Source of the DNA: an uncultured Bacteroidota bacterium
GTDB taxonomy: Bacteria > Bacteroidota > Bacteroidia > Flavobacteriales > Flavobacteriaceae
Length of the DNA: 64,000 nucleotides
Assembly (NCBI GenBank): GCA_902566635.1
Contig: CACFJP010000006.1
Location: 1-64,000, forward strand
Direction of reading: 5' to 3'
This document shows positions 17,843 to 26,886 of the stretch, piece by piece (the first letter of the stretch is position 1; every line of letters begins with the position of its first letter). Made by a program: the position numbers and the translations under genes. Under the pieces are notes generated by a model. That model saw nothing but the letters and a program-made list of their open reading frames with translations. It was not told the DNA's origin and made no database searches.

Positions 17843-18916
17843 ATGAACAAAATTGCAGTCTTTGGTCTAGGTAAAGTTGGCACGTTGGTGGGGATATTGT
17901 TAAGCGAACAGTTTTCGGTAATAGGTTATGACATCCATCCACCCTACTATGAAATAGAATTGCCATTTGAGTACAAAATCCTCGACATCGGAAAGGTCAA
18001 TAACATCAAACATGCCTTGGAGAAAGTTGATGTAGTGGTTTCTGCGCTGCCCTATTTTTTGAACAAACATATTGCCGAAATCGCACACCGAAAAGGAGTT
18101 CATTATTTCGATTTGACAGAAGATGTGAGCACCATGCGACACATAGAGTCGCTTTCTAATCAATCAATATCTGTTTTGGCGCCACAATGTGGTTTAGCCC
18201 CTGGGTTTATTGGTATCGTTGGTGGCGATCTAGCGCGTCAATTTGATGAGCTTAGAGACATTGAGTTGCGAGTGGGAGCTTTGCCACGATATCCAAATGG
18301 TCAGCTCGCATATTCTTTTACATGGTCACCAACAGGCGTGATTAATGAGTACCTCAATGATGCAGAAGCAATCCATAATGGCAATCGAAAAAATGTACCT
18401 TCATTAGAGGGCTTTGAATATATGAACATCGAAGGGCAAGAATATGAAGCCTTCACAACCTCGGGTGGTCTTGGGACTATGTGCTCGACCTATGAGGGTA
18501 AGGTCGATACCCTTAACTACAAAACCATTCGATACCCAGGGCATGGAAAACTCATGCGTTTTTTGATGTATGAAATGGTGATGAAAGAAGATTTGAGACA
18601 GCTCGAAAAAATCTTGACAAATGCCAAGCCTCCAGTCGAGGAGGATCTCGTTCATGTCTATGCTGTTGTTGAGGGAAAAATAGATGGTGAAATGTGTAGA
18701 AAAGAGTTTTTTCAGACCTATTTTCCAATCGAAATCCATGGGAAACTTTGGAGAGCCATATCCTGGACAACTGCAGCATCAATCGCAGCAGTAGTCGAAT
18801 TGGTTGCTGCTTCGAAAATACTGCAAAAAGGATTTATCAAACAAGAAATGATTCCTTTATCTGATTTTTATGCAACTGTAAATGGTGCCTTGTTACAACC
18901 GAAACCACTATCATGA
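17843..18916 (+). CDS. saccharopine dehydrogenase-like (lysine 6-dehydrogenase type) protein
   Basis: A 357-residue NAD(P)-dependent oxidoreductase. The Rossmann start is 'AVFGLGKVGTLVGILLS' (5-21), followed by 'DVVVSALPYFLNKHIAEIAH' (about 63-82) and 'LAPQCGLAPGFIGIVGGDLA' (about 115-134), a pattern shared by saccharopine dehydrogenase-family proteins of the short, lysine 6-dehydrogenase-like type. It overlaps the next gene (DUF1338, a 2-oxoadipate-acting family) by ATGA. That partnership suggests a lysine-degradation step giving alpha-aminoadipate semialdehyde. The length is shorter than the roughly 450-residue lysine-biosynthetic type. Other substrates, such as a carboxynorspermidine-like compound, cannot be excluded. 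Confidence 0.75.
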   Translation: MNKIAVFGLGKVGTLVGILLSEQFSVIGYDIHPPYYEIELPFEYKILDIGKVNNIKHALEKVDVVVSALPYFLNKHIAEIAHRKGVHYFDLTEDVSTMRHIESLSNQSISVLAPQCGLAPGFIGIVGGDLARQFDELRDIELRVGALPRYPNGQLAYSFTWSPTGVINEYLNDAEAIHNGNRKNVPSLEGFEYMNIEGQEYEAFTTSGGLGTMCSTYEGKVDTLNYKTIRYPGHGKLMRFLMYEMVMKEDLRQLEKILTNAKPPVEEDLVHVYAVVEGKIDGEMCRKEFFQTYFPIEIHGKLWRAISWTTAASIAAVVELVAASKILQKGFIKQEMIPLSDFYATVNGALLQPKPLS

Positions 18917-19833
18917 ATTTCTCTGACAACACACCACTCGATAAAATACTTAATGGGTTATTTATCCCCTACGCCGAGCGAGTGCCATATGTAAAAACCA
19001 TCACAACTGCGATGAAATCCATCGGGATAATTTCGAAACAAGAGGACATTGTTAATGACCATATTGCATTTAGGACTTTGGGTGTTCCAAAACTCGGTAT
19101 TGCCTCATTTGAAAAGATTTTTTTACACCACGGCTACAACAAACAAGACCATTATTTTTTTCCAAAAAAGAAATTGGATGCCTACTGGTATAAACCACCT
19201 CATGATTACTATCCTCGTGTTTTTATCAGCGAATTAAAAGTGAATGAACTCTCAACAACTGCGCAAGACATTATCCAGAGTTACACCAAATATATTGAAA
19301 AAGACCCCATAGTTGAAATTAACTTGGATGATGCTGAAGCAGTCGTTGATTTTCTTCATCAAGCACTTTGGAAATTGCCAAGCCTAATCGATTACAAAAC
19401 ACTGCTAAAGGAGTCTGAATATGGGGCGTGGGTGATTTATAATCGTTATTATTTAAACCATTACACCATTAGCATACATGAGTTGCCATCTCCTTACAAT
19501 AATCTAGAATTTTTTAACAAATTCTTAAAATCGATTGGTGTGATCCTCAACGATGCTGGTGGTGAAATCAAAACAAGTCAAGACAAATTACTTCGCCAAA
19601 GCAGTACGATAGCACAGTCTGTTGAATCATCTTTTAAAAATGACGAAACTGCTGAAATTGCAGGCAGCTATATAGAATTTGCCGAACGCTTGCCTCTTCC
19701 AGCATATGCAAATCTTTCAACGGAAAAACTGACCAACGCACATCGCCGTGAGGGGTTTGAAACAGATAATGCCGACAAGATTTTTGAAAGCACTTTTAGC
19801 AATCAAATCAAGAAGAATTTGAAGTCCTATTGA
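18913..19833 (+). CDS. DUF1338 / 2-oxoadipate dioxygenase-decarboxylase-like protein
   Basis: A 306-residue DUF1338 protein. The characterised member HglS (YdcJ) of Pseudomonas converts 2-oxoadipate to 2-hydroxyglutarate with a mononuclear iron centre of two His and one Glu. Candidate ligands are visible here: H50 in 'NDHIAFRTLG', H183 in 'LNHYTIS' and E255 in 'SYIEFAERLP'. The protein is shorter than HglS, as is common for Bacteroidota members. It is translationally coupled to the saccharopine-dehydrogenase-like gene, which supports lysine catabolism. The exact substrate is inferred. Its stop overlaps the convergent bshA end by seven bases. Confidence 0.8.
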   Translation: MNFSDNTPLDKILNGLFIPYAERVPYVKTITTAMKSIGIISKQEDIVNDHIAFRTLGVPKLGIASFEKIFLHHGYNKQDHYFFPKKKLDAYWYKPPHDYYPRVFISELKVNELSTTAQDIIQSYTKYIEKDPIVEINLDDAEAVVDFLHQALWKLPSLIDYKTLLKESEYGAWVIYNRYYLNHYTISIHELPSPYNNLEFFNKFLKSIGVILNDAGGEIKTSQDKLLRQSSTIAQSVESSFKNDETAEIAGSYIEFAERLPLPAYANLSTEKLTNAHRREGFETDNADKIFESTFSNQIKKNLKSY

Positions 19834-20948
19834 AGCGCTTTTTGATAAATATCGATATATGAGGGAATGATTTTTTGAATATCGAATTCCTTAGCTCTTT
19901 CAAAAGCAGCGCCTTTGAATTGGGCTAACTTATTGTCGTCGCTCAACAATTCTATCGCAAAATCTGCCATTATATCTACTTCTCTATGAGGAGTTAAAAT
20001 TCCTGATACGTTGTTTTCCACAACCTCAGGAATGCCCCCTTCATTTGTAGCAATCACAGGTGTTCGTGCAGCCATTGCCTCGAGAGCTGCAAGCCCAAAG
20101 CTTTCTTTTTGAGATGGGAGAAGGAACAAGTCGGACGAGCAAAGGATTTTATACACATCATTTGACTTACCCACAAAATCAACAACATCAGACAATCCAA
20201 GTTCTTTGGTATATTCCTCTGCCGATTGCCTATCAGGGCCATCTCCGACTAAAATCAAGCGTGATTTGACCTTTTTATTCACTTTCGCAAACACATATAG
20301 GACATCTTGCACACGCTTAACTGGTCTAAAATTACTGACATGCGTAACCAAACGTTCATCAGGTTTTACAAGTTGTTCTCTCGAGCATGTATTTCGTAAA
20401 TGCTCATATTTTTGGATATCAATAAAATTGGGAACCACATCAATTTCCATTTTAACATCAAAGATATCCTTGGTATCATACTTCAAACTTTTGGAAACAC
20501 ATGTGACAACATCAGAGTTGTTGATACTGAATGTTACAGCAGGCTTATAAAATGGATGACTTCCAACCAGTGTGATGTCAGACCCATGAAGTGTTGTCAC
20601 AATTGGAGTGTTAATTTGCAATTCTGCAAGCATCTGTTTTGCCATAAAGGCTGCATATGCATGAGGTATTGCGTAGTGCGCATGTAAGAGATCAATTTTA
20701 TGAAGCCTAACCATATCAACAAGAGCACTGGATAAGGCTAATTCGTAGGGTTGGTAGTGAAACAGGGGATAATTTGGCACATGAACTTCATGAAAGTGTA
20801 TTCGCTCCAAATCTGTGTCTAAACGAACAGGCTTTTTATATGCCATAAAATGAACGTGGTGCCCTCTTTTGGACAACTCAATTCCGAGTTCAGTAGCAAC
20901 AACTCCACTACCACCAAAAGTTGGGTAACATATAATTCCAATTCGCAT
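19827..20948 (-). CDS. bshA: N-acetyl-alpha-D-glucosaminyl L-malate synthase BshA
   Basis: A GT4 glycosyltransferase of 373 residues that joins GlcNAc from UDP-GlcNAc to L-malate, the first step of bacillithiol synthesis. The BshA signature opens the protein ('IGIICYPTFGGSGVVATELG', 3-22), followed by 'HAHYAIPHAYAAFMAKQ' and the donor-site region 'PSQKESFGLAALEAMAARTPVIATNEGGIPEVV' (about 277-309). It indicates that the cell uses bacillithiol as its thiol buffer, as many Flavobacteriia do. The gene is two bases after the GH3 fusion gene and is likely the last gene of a long minus-strand run. The other bsh genes are not in the window. Confidence 0.93.
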   Translation of the reverse strand: MRIGIICYPTFGGSGVVATELGIELSKRGHHVHFMAYKKPVRLDTDLERIHFHEVHVPNYPLFHYQPYELALSSALVDMVRLHKIDLLHAHYAIPHAYAAFMAKQMLAELQINTPIVTTLHGSDITLVGSHPFYKPAVTFSINNSDVVTCVSKSLKYDTKDIFDVKMEIDVVPNFIDIQKYEHLRNTCSREQLVKPDERLVTHVSNFRPVKRVQDVLYVFAKVNKKVKSRLILVGDGPDRQSAEEYTKELGLSDVVDFVGKSNDVYKILCSSDLFLLPSQKESFGLAALEAMAARTPVIATNEGGIPEVVENNVSGILTPHREVDIMADFAIELLSDDNKLAQFKGAAFERAKEFDIQKIIPSYIDIYQKALQ

Positions 20949-20950
20949 AG

Positions 20951-23818
20951 CTATTTAATAATTGCATTATATATGACACGCTGTATTTCTGAGCGCAGGT
21001 TTGTGTCAATCAATTTTGTGTTATTCATGGTAGGATAAGTTCGATTTGATAAAAATACATAAACCAAGTCATGGTCTGGATCTGCCCAAGCAAATGTCCC
21101 TGTAAAACCTGAGTGACCAAAACTATCATTAGAGGTACATAAACAGGTTGGGCCTGGGTCTTCAAACTGCTGTTTGTCAAATCCTATACCTCTTCTATTG
21201 TTCTCACTTTTATAGTATCTCCTGTTAAAATGGCTGATTGTAGAGGGCAAAAAAAATTGTTGTCCACCATATGAACCACCCTGGATAAACATTTGCATCA
21301 CCTTTGCAACATCATTGGCATTGCTAAACAACCCAGCATGACCACCAACACCATTTTGCATGGCTGCTCCCATGTCATGCACATAGCCTTGAATTTCAGT
21401 ATGTCGATAATAATCATCGATTTCAGATGGTACGATCTGATCAACATTAACTTCGTTTAAAGGTAAATAGCCTAAAGATGATGCTCCAATTGGTTGATAG
21501 TATTCTTTTTCGACGAGCATATCCATTCTCTGACCATAACGACCCTCAATATATTCTTTAAACATATAAAAAGGTAAATCGCTGTATTTATAATAAATAG
21601 AATCTAATAAAGGGCTATCAACAATCTCTTCTTTCATTTCCTCTTGGTATTTAGTGCGCAAATACAAATCATCTGTCACTTGTACTTTATGTCTCTTTTT
21701 TTGTTTTTTACGATAAAGTTTCTTGCTTGGAATATCTGAGTTGTCACGCAAGGTATTTCGATAAAAAGGCAACCAGGGCTGAATGCCAGCATGATGAGAA
21801 AGCAAGGATTGGAAATTCATTTCTGCTTTGTTCGATTCACTATACCCCCCCAACAGGCTTGAAATTGGCGTTGTCAGAAACAAAGAATCCCTTTCGTGCT
21901 CCCTCATTGCCAAAGGAACAGAAGCCAAAATTTTTGTCACTGATGCCAAATCATATCGATGAAACCACTGTATAGGTGTTTGTTTTGCATATCGCATATG
22001 ACCAAACGACTTGTGATAGATCACCTTTCCTGATTTTGCAATCAAAATTTGCATGCCAGGGGCAATACTATCCTTGATGGCTTGATTTGCCATCTCATCA
22101 ATGTTTTGCAACACCTTCTCATCCATCCCAACCTGATAGGGATGACCATATGAAAGACGCTCCAATGGCTTGATATCCAAACCACTACCCTGAGCATAAG
22201 ACCCAATCGGGACTGGAAGCTTTCCATTTGCACCTAGTCCCCCAAAAACCAACTGAGCAGCTTTGGACTGAAATATTGAACCATTTTGATACGCAAGCAC
22301 AACAGATTCACAAGCATCTAATGGGAGTTTTAATAGACTATATGGATTAGCAAAAGTCACCAAATTCACCTTTGTTTGCGCACACAGTTCTTTGAGCTTT
22401 TCAATCACTTCTTGACTCAGTTTGTGTTTGACAAAAGGCGAATGGTCTGGTTGGTGCAAGCCAACGATTATATGTGTATAATCTGTATGATTCGCCAACA
22501 TTTCAGTTAGACTCAACTCCTCGATTGATGTATAATGTCTCATTCTTTCAAGAAAATAATCACCTGTGGCCTCGCCTATTTTTACATATGCAATGTTTGT
22601 ATTTTCGAATTGCTGGATGGGAAGTATTTGATTTTTGTTTTGGATCACTGTTAGAGACGCCTCTGCCAGTTGGTGGTTGAGTTTGGCTGCATCAGAAGTC
22701 TCAATATCTTGAAATAAAGAATCGCCAAGGACCAATTTTGATTTATGCAGTTTTGCATCAAACTTTGCATTGAGAATTTTTTTGACTGAATGTGCCAAAC
22801 GCTTTTCAGCAATTGCCCCCGAGATGAAAGCATTGCGAATATCCTCAAATGCAATTGGCAAATCGTCTGGAATTAAAAGCAAATCTGCTCCTGCCAAAAA
22901 CGAACCCAGTGATGATGATTGTTTTCCACTGTAATCTGAAACACCTTTCATATTTAAAGCATCAGTGACGACTAAACCATCAAACCCAAATTCTTTAACC
23001 AATAAATCATGTATGATTGAAGAGGATAAAGATGAAGGCAATCCCTTGGTTTGTTCTAGCGTAGGCACCTCCAAATGACCTACCATCACAGAAAAAACAC
23101 CTTCATTGATAAGTGTTTTGAAGGGGTATAACTCGGTTTTATTCAGATGGTTTATATCATGATTCACCAAAGGCAGCGTATGATGCGAATCTGTTGAGGT
23201 GTTGCCATGACCAGGAAAGTGTTTGATGCTTGTCATAAGCCCCCCATCTTGCATCCCTCGAATAAGCATGCCCCCTTTTTGGCTAACCAACTTTGGGTCT
23301 GAACCAAATGAACGCAACCCTATCACAGGGTTTTTGGAATTGGTATTAACATCAACAACAGGACTGAAATTGAGATGAACCCCTACGCGCCTTTGACGAT
23401 TGGCCATCGACTGACCAAGCTGATAGAGAAGACTATCGTTTTGAATCGCCCCCAAGGTCATTTGAAAAGGAAAAGGCGAAACATCACTGATGCGCATCGC
23501 CATCCCCCACTCTGCGTCCATTGCAATCAGTAGTGGAACTGAACTTTTATTTTGGAATTCGTTTGTCAAACGCACTTGCTCTGCTATTGTCCCCTTTGAA
23601 AAAATGATTCCGCCGAGATGATACTTTTCGATAGCAGAAGTGGCTGTTTGATAGTGATTTTGATCTCCTTGTGAGAAAACCATCGTCATAAACAATTGCC
23701 CTATTTTTTGCTCTAAAGTCAACGACTGATAAGTGCTGTCAACCCAGTTCTGTTTTGATTGTGCAAAAAGTAGGTTCGTCATTAAAATCGTGAGCAATAT
23801 TTGCTTGTAACAAATCAT
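20951..23818 (-). CDS. glycoside hydrolase family 3 / serine beta-lactamase-like fusion
   Basis: I place the start at 23818 (MICYKQILLTILMTNLLFAQ, a signal peptide) rather than 23833. The N-terminal half is a GH3 domain of the NagZ-like beta-N-acetylhexosaminidase type, with 'KHFPGHGNTSTDSHHTLP' (about 200-217) and the nucleophile region 'VVTDALNMKGVSD'. A GH3 C-terminal-like linker follows. The last 380 residues are a penicillin-binding/beta-lactamase-family serine hydrolase, with SxxK in 'DLASVTKILASV', a 'YKYSD' element and 'FGHSGFTGT'. The two-domain fusion is known in Bacteroidota and is thought to act in periplasmic peptidoglycan or muropeptide turnover. At about 955 residues it is intact. 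Confidence 0.9.
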   Translation of the reverse strand: MICYKQILLTILMTNLLFAQSKQNWVDSTYQSLTLEQKIGQLFMTMVFSQGDQNHYQTATSAIEKYHLGGIIFSKGTIAEQVRLTNEFQNKSSVPLLIAMDAEWGMAMRISDVSPFPFQMTLGAIQNDSLLYQLGQSMANRQRRVGVHLNFSPVVDVNTNSKNPVIGLRSFGSDPKLVSQKGGMLIRGMQDGGLMTSIKHFPGHGNTSTDSHHTLPLVNHDINHLNKTELYPFKTLINEGVFSVMVGHLEVPTLEQTKGLPSSLSSSIIHDLLVKEFGFDGLVVTDALNMKGVSDYSGKQSSSLGSFLAGADLLLIPDDLPIAFEDIRNAFISGAIAEKRLAHSVKKILNAKFDAKLHKSKLVLGDSLFQDIETSDAAKLNHQLAEASLTVIQNKNQILPIQQFENTNIAYVKIGEATGDYFLERMRHYTSIEELSLTEMLANHTDYTHIIVGLHQPDHSPFVKHKLSQEVIEKLKELCAQTKVNLVTFANPYSLLKLPLDACESVVLAYQNGSIFQSKAAQLVFGGLGANGKLPVPIGSYAQGSGLDIKPLERLSYGHPYQVGMDEKVLQNIDEMANQAIKDSIAPGMQILIAKSGKVIYHKSFGHMRYAKQTPIQWFHRYDLASVTKILASVPLAMREHERDSLFLTTPISSLLGGYSESNKAEMNFQSLLSHHAGIQPWLPFYRNTLRDNSDIPSKKLYRKKQKKRHKVQVTDDLYLRTKYQEEMKEEIVDSPLLDSIYYKYSDLPFYMFKEYIEGRYGQRMDMLVEKEYYQPIGASSLGYLPLNEVNVDQIVPSEIDDYYRHTEIQGYVHDMGAAMQNGVGGHAGLFSNANDVAKVMQMFIQGGSYGGQQFFLPSTISHFNRRYYKSENNRRGIGFDKQQFEDPGPTCLCTSNDSFGHSGFTGTFAWADPDHDLVYVFLSNRTYPTMNNTKLIDTNLRSEIQRVIYNAIIK

Positions 23819-23836
23819 ATGATAAAAGTACAAAAG

Positions 23837-24319
23837 CTAAAAATAACGAGAGTGCCAGCTCTGTTCAGCACTCGTTTCCCAGTGGCTTTCAAATTCAGCC
23901 TTGGTGGTCACAAGATGATTAAAAACTGTAGTACTAGGAAGGATTTGACCAGACTTACTCATTTTTTTAAATACCTTAATATCAACAACCCGGATTGTTC
24001 CATCTTGACTGTAATGCACATTCATTTTGTCGAGCAAACGCACTGATAATGATTGTTCGAGAGCTTGAATAAAATGAACCGATTTGTCAATCGAACACCC
24101 AGTCGCTTGCTGATTGGCTTCATCAAGAGAAAAGACAATAAATTGTTGATAAGGGATACAATATCCAGCTGAGAGGGATGCACCATGGGCCGTCCAATCG
24201 GTCAAAAATTGTTGAATGTCAGACTGTAGTCGCACCATTTCCGAATCAGTAAACCTGCGGCTTGAGGGATATATCCAAATCTGAGAGTGATCGGGAAGCT
24301 GAGAAAAGGGCACGACCAT
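23837..24319 (-). CDS. conserved protein of unknown function, often mislabelled ABC transporter ATPase
   Basis: The ORF track begins at 24424, but the frame up to 24319 is a shadow over the next gene. The ATG at 24319 gives a 160-residue protein, MVVPFSQLPDHSQIWIYPSS, and lies two bases after the upstream stop. Members of this family in Flavobacteriia are often annotated as 'ABC transporter ATPase', but I see no Walker A, Walker B or signature motif, so that name is not supported. Conserved-looking segments are 'RIWIYPSSR'-like and 'GYCIPYQQFIVFSLDE'. It sits between a CCG-domain Fe-S protein and the GH3 fusion, and the tight spacing suggests it belongs with the Fe-S gene. Confidence 0.7.
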   Translation of the reverse strand: MVVPFSQLPDHSQIWIYPSSRRFTDSEMVRLQSDIQQFLTDWTAHGASLSAGYCIPYQQFIVFSLDEANQQATGCSIDKSVHFIQALEQSLSVRLLDKMNVHYSQDGTIRVVDIKVFKKMSKSGQILPSTTVFNHLVTTKAEFESHWETSAEQSWHSRYF

Positions 24320-24321
24320 AA

Positions 24322-25122
24322 TTAGAGCGATTCTGTTTGCGCCAACAACTGTGCGACATCCAACACTGCAACTTTCCCTTCTTTCCCTTTGTTTTTCACA
24401 CCATCGTGAAGCATCGTGTTGCAAAAGGGACAGCCTGCTGCAATGATTTCAGGTTTTGTGTCTAAGGCCTGCTCGGTACGTTCGATGTTCACCTCTTTAT
24501 CGCCCTTTTCGGCATCTTTAAACATTTGCGCGCCACCTGCCCCACAACAAAGTCCTTTTTCTTTACAACTCTTCATTTCGACCAACTTTACATTGAGCTT
24601 TTCGATGAGGGCTCGTGGTGCCTCATACTCTTTGTTGGCTCTTCCCAAATAACATGGGTCATGAAACGTAATTTTTTTGCCTTTGTAAGTGGTTTTGGTA
24701 TCAACTTTCAAGCGCCCTTCCTCGATTAATTGATGAAGAAACTGTGTGTGATGTAAGACTTCATAATGCCCACCCAATACTGGGTATTCATTTTTTAAAG
24801 TGTTAAAACAGTGGGGACAAGCAGTAACGATTTTTTTTACTTCATACCCATTGAGCACTTTTATATTGGTAGATGCTTGCATTTGAAACAAAAACTCATT
24901 ACCAGAACGCTTAGCTGGGTCGCCATTACAGCTTTCTTCAGGTCCCAAAACTGCAAATGAGACCTTGGCATCTTGTAATAGTTCGACAAAAGCTTTTGTA
25001 ATCTTTTTCGATCGATCATCAAAGCTCCCTGCACAACCAACCCAAAACAAAACTTCAGGCGTCTCGCCTTTTTGGGTCATTTCGGCCATGGTTTGCACAG
25101 TTTTAGTCGTATTGTCCATCAT
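24322..25122 (-). CDS. CCG-domain Fe-S oxidoreductase (heterodisulfide reductase B-like)
   Basis: I use the ATG at 25122 (the track's first M is a TTG). The soluble 266-residue protein has cysteine-rich motifs of the CCG family: 'WVGCAGSFDDR' (about 27-37), 'SCNGDPAKRSG', 'VTACPHCFNTLKNEYP', 'FHDPCYLGR', 'KEKGLCCGAGGAQMF' and 'AAGCPFCNTML'. These are the ligands for one or two non-cubane or [4Fe-4S] clusters in HdrB, GlcF and LutA proteins. It overlaps the end of the HAD gene by about 20 bases. With the membrane Fe-S protein at 25558-26874 it probably forms an electron-transfer complex; the electron donor is unknown. Confidence 0.88.
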   Translation of the reverse strand: MMDNTTKTVQTMAEMTQKGETPEVLFWVGCAGSFDDRSKKITKAFVELLQDAKVSFAVLGPEESCNGDPAKRSGNEFLFQMQASTNIKVLNGYEVKKIVTACPHCFNTLKNEYPVLGGHYEVLHHTQFLHQLIEEGRLKVDTKTTYKGKKITFHDPCYLGRANKEYEAPRALIEKLNVKLVEMKSCKEKGLCCGAGGAQMFKDAEKGDKEVNIERTEQALDTKPEIIAAGCPFCNTMLHDGVKNKGKEGKVAVLDVAQLLAQTESL

Positions 25123-25549
25123 CAAAAACTTGAATTGTAACCTCTTTGTCTATGAGGTCAGTAAATTTACCATTATATCGTGTAGCCTTTACCAAGTGAT
25201 TGTCGATCCAGTGATAATTCCCACCTCTAGGTTTTCCCATCAATAAACTATGATATTTAAAACCATTAGTATTCAACCACTCCACTGTAACTGCTCGGTG
25301 ATCTTCTGTTCGAGAAGTGAAAAAACAAATGACATGACCTTCATCATACCAGCGATTTAAGGTTTCTAATGCATCTGAATAGAGCGTAGCTGTTACCATT
25401 CTCTCTGGCTCTTCATTTGGAATGTCATCGCAAATCGTCCCATCGATATCAATTAGATAATTTTTAATGCCCTCAGGTAAAACGGGACTTACGTGTTCTC
25501 CTTCTTCTATTTTTTTGTTTAGTAGCTTATCTACGTCTTTTTTTTCCAT
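25103..25549 (-). CDS. HAD-superfamily phosphatase-like protein
   Basis: A 148-residue protein with the HAD motif I DIDGTICDD (about 34-42), motif II 'CFFTSRTEDHRAVT' (about 75-88) and an acidic C-terminal 'DNHLVKATRYNGKFTD' in the position of motif III/IV. Relatives are sometimes labelled phosphoheptose isomerase, but no SIS domain is present, so I keep to HAD hydrolase. The substrate is unknown. It lies eight bases after the membrane Fe-S gene and overlaps the CCG gene, so all three are translated from one transcript. Confidence 0.75.
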   Translation of the reverse strand: MEKKDVDKLLNKKIEEGEHVSPVLPEGIKNYLIDIDGTICDDIPNEEPERMVTATLYSDALETLNRWYDEGHVICFFTSRTEDHRAVTVEWLNTNGFKYHSLLMGKPRGGNYHWIDNHLVKATRYNGKFTDLIDKEVTIQVFDDGQYD

Positions 25550-25557
25550 GATAATTT

Positions 25558-26874
25558 TTATTCATTAATCCAATTAATCCGATCTTGTTGGTTGAAGGGC
25601 CAAGGTGCGCCGTTGTTTTCAATGTTTGTCATCATTGTATTCAACTCAGAAGGAGCAGATGACTGCTCCATCACTAAATATTGTCGCATGTCCATTATAA
25701 TTGACAATGGGTCAATTGAGATGGGACAAGCCTCAACGCAGGCGTTACAGGTTGTACAAGCCCATAATTCTTCTCGTGATATATGATGATCAAGTAAAGT
25801 CTTATCATCAACTTCTTGGCCTCGATCAAGTTGTTTGCCCACTTGTTCTAATCTGTCACGTGTGTCCATCATGATTTTACGTGGAGACAATTTTTTTCCT
25901 GTTTGATTGGCTGGACATACGTCTGTACATCTGCCACATTCTGTGCAACTGTAGGCATTCATCAGCTGTATACGATTCAAATCTTTTACATCTGCAGCAC
26001 CAAAACTGATTGGTTCACCCTCAACTGCTGGTGAAGCATAGGGATCAGCACTTGGATCCATCATCAACTTTACCTCTTTGGCAACTACCTCTGAATGTGA
26101 AAATCGGCCTAGAGGATTAAGGTTGGCATAAAATGTATTGGGAAATGCAAGAATAATATGCAAGTGTTTGGAGTAATACAGATAATTTAAAAATGCCAAA
26201 ATACCTAAGATATGAAGCCACCAACTCGTGCGCTCAATCATCACTACATTGGTATATGACATCCCATCAAAAAGAGGTGTGAGTAAACCACTAATGGGAA
26301 AATGGCCTGCTTGTAAATAATAAGATTGAGCCTCAGGGTGATGTTGCAACCAGTAGTCAGAGGCATTCATCGTTAAAAATAAAAACATCAACACAAGTTC
26401 GATGTAAAGGATATAATCGGCATCCTTTTTTGGCCAACCTTTCATTTCAGGTTTTAAAAAACGTCGAATACGCATGATGTTTCTTCTGATCCAAAAAGCA
26501 GAAACAGCAATAATAACCAACAAAGCAAAAATCTCAAATGTGGCGATTAACACATCGTATGTGCTTCCCAAATAGGGGGAAAAGATGCGATGGGTTCCCA
26601 AAAATCCATCGACTATAATTTCAAGCAGCTCGATATTTATGACAATAAAACCAACATAAACGATGATGTGTAAAAAACCTGTAGTTGGCCGTACTGTCAT
26701 CTTCGATTGTCCCAAGGCAACGCGAGCCATATGCTTCCATCGTTTCGATTTTTGATCAGAACGATTTATTTTTTGCCCAAGCTTGATGTTGCGAATAATA
26801 CGCCGAACGTTTCTAATGAACATGCCAATAGCAACAAAGAAAACAATCGCGAAAATAATACTGCTCAGGTACAC
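25558..26874 (-). CDS. membrane (Fe-S)-binding protein, HdrE/HdrC-like
   Basis: A 438-residue protein. Five or six transmembrane segments fill the first 245 residues ('SIIFAIVFFVAIGMFI', 'FLHIIVYVGFIVINIELLEI', 'IATFEIFALLVIIAVSAFW', and others), as in nitrate-reductase-gamma-like quinone-reactive subunits. The C-terminal part is a two-[4Fe-4S] ferredoxin domain, with C310/C313/C316/C320 in 'CTECGRCTDVCP' and C373/C376/C379/C383 in 'CTTCNACVEACP'. The domain order is that of HdrE fused to HdrC. It is grouped with the HAD and CCG genes and with the MCE gene upstream. It is probably a quinone-linked Fe-S oxidoreductase of the inner membrane. Confidence 0.88.
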   Translation of the reverse strand: MYLSSIIFAIVFFVAIGMFIRNVRRIIRNIKLGQKINRSDQKSKRWKHMARVALGQSKMTVRPTTGFLHIIVYVGFIVINIELLEIIVDGFLGTHRIFSPYLGSTYDVLIATFEIFALLVIIAVSAFWIRRNIMRIRRFLKPEMKGWPKKDADYILYIELVLMFLFLTMNASDYWLQHHPEAQSYYLQAGHFPISGLLTPLFDGMSYTNVVMIERTSWWLHILGILAFLNYLYYSKHLHIILAFPNTFYANLNPLGRFSHSEVVAKEVKLMMDPSADPYASPAVEGEPISFGAADVKDLNRIQLMNAYSCTECGRCTDVCPANQTGKKLSPRKIMMDTRDRLEQVGKQLDRGQEVDDKTLLDHHISREELWACTTCNACVEACPISIDPLSIIMDMRQYLVMEQSSAPSELNTMMTNIENNGAPWPFNQQDRINWINE

Positions 26875-26886
26875 TTTATTCGATTT

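Noticed and set aside
24320-24424. N-terminal extension of the 195-residue ORF
   Set aside because: It is rich in Arg and Cys, overlaps the 3' end of the CCG gene in another frame, and the ATG at 24319 fits the spacing and the family start.
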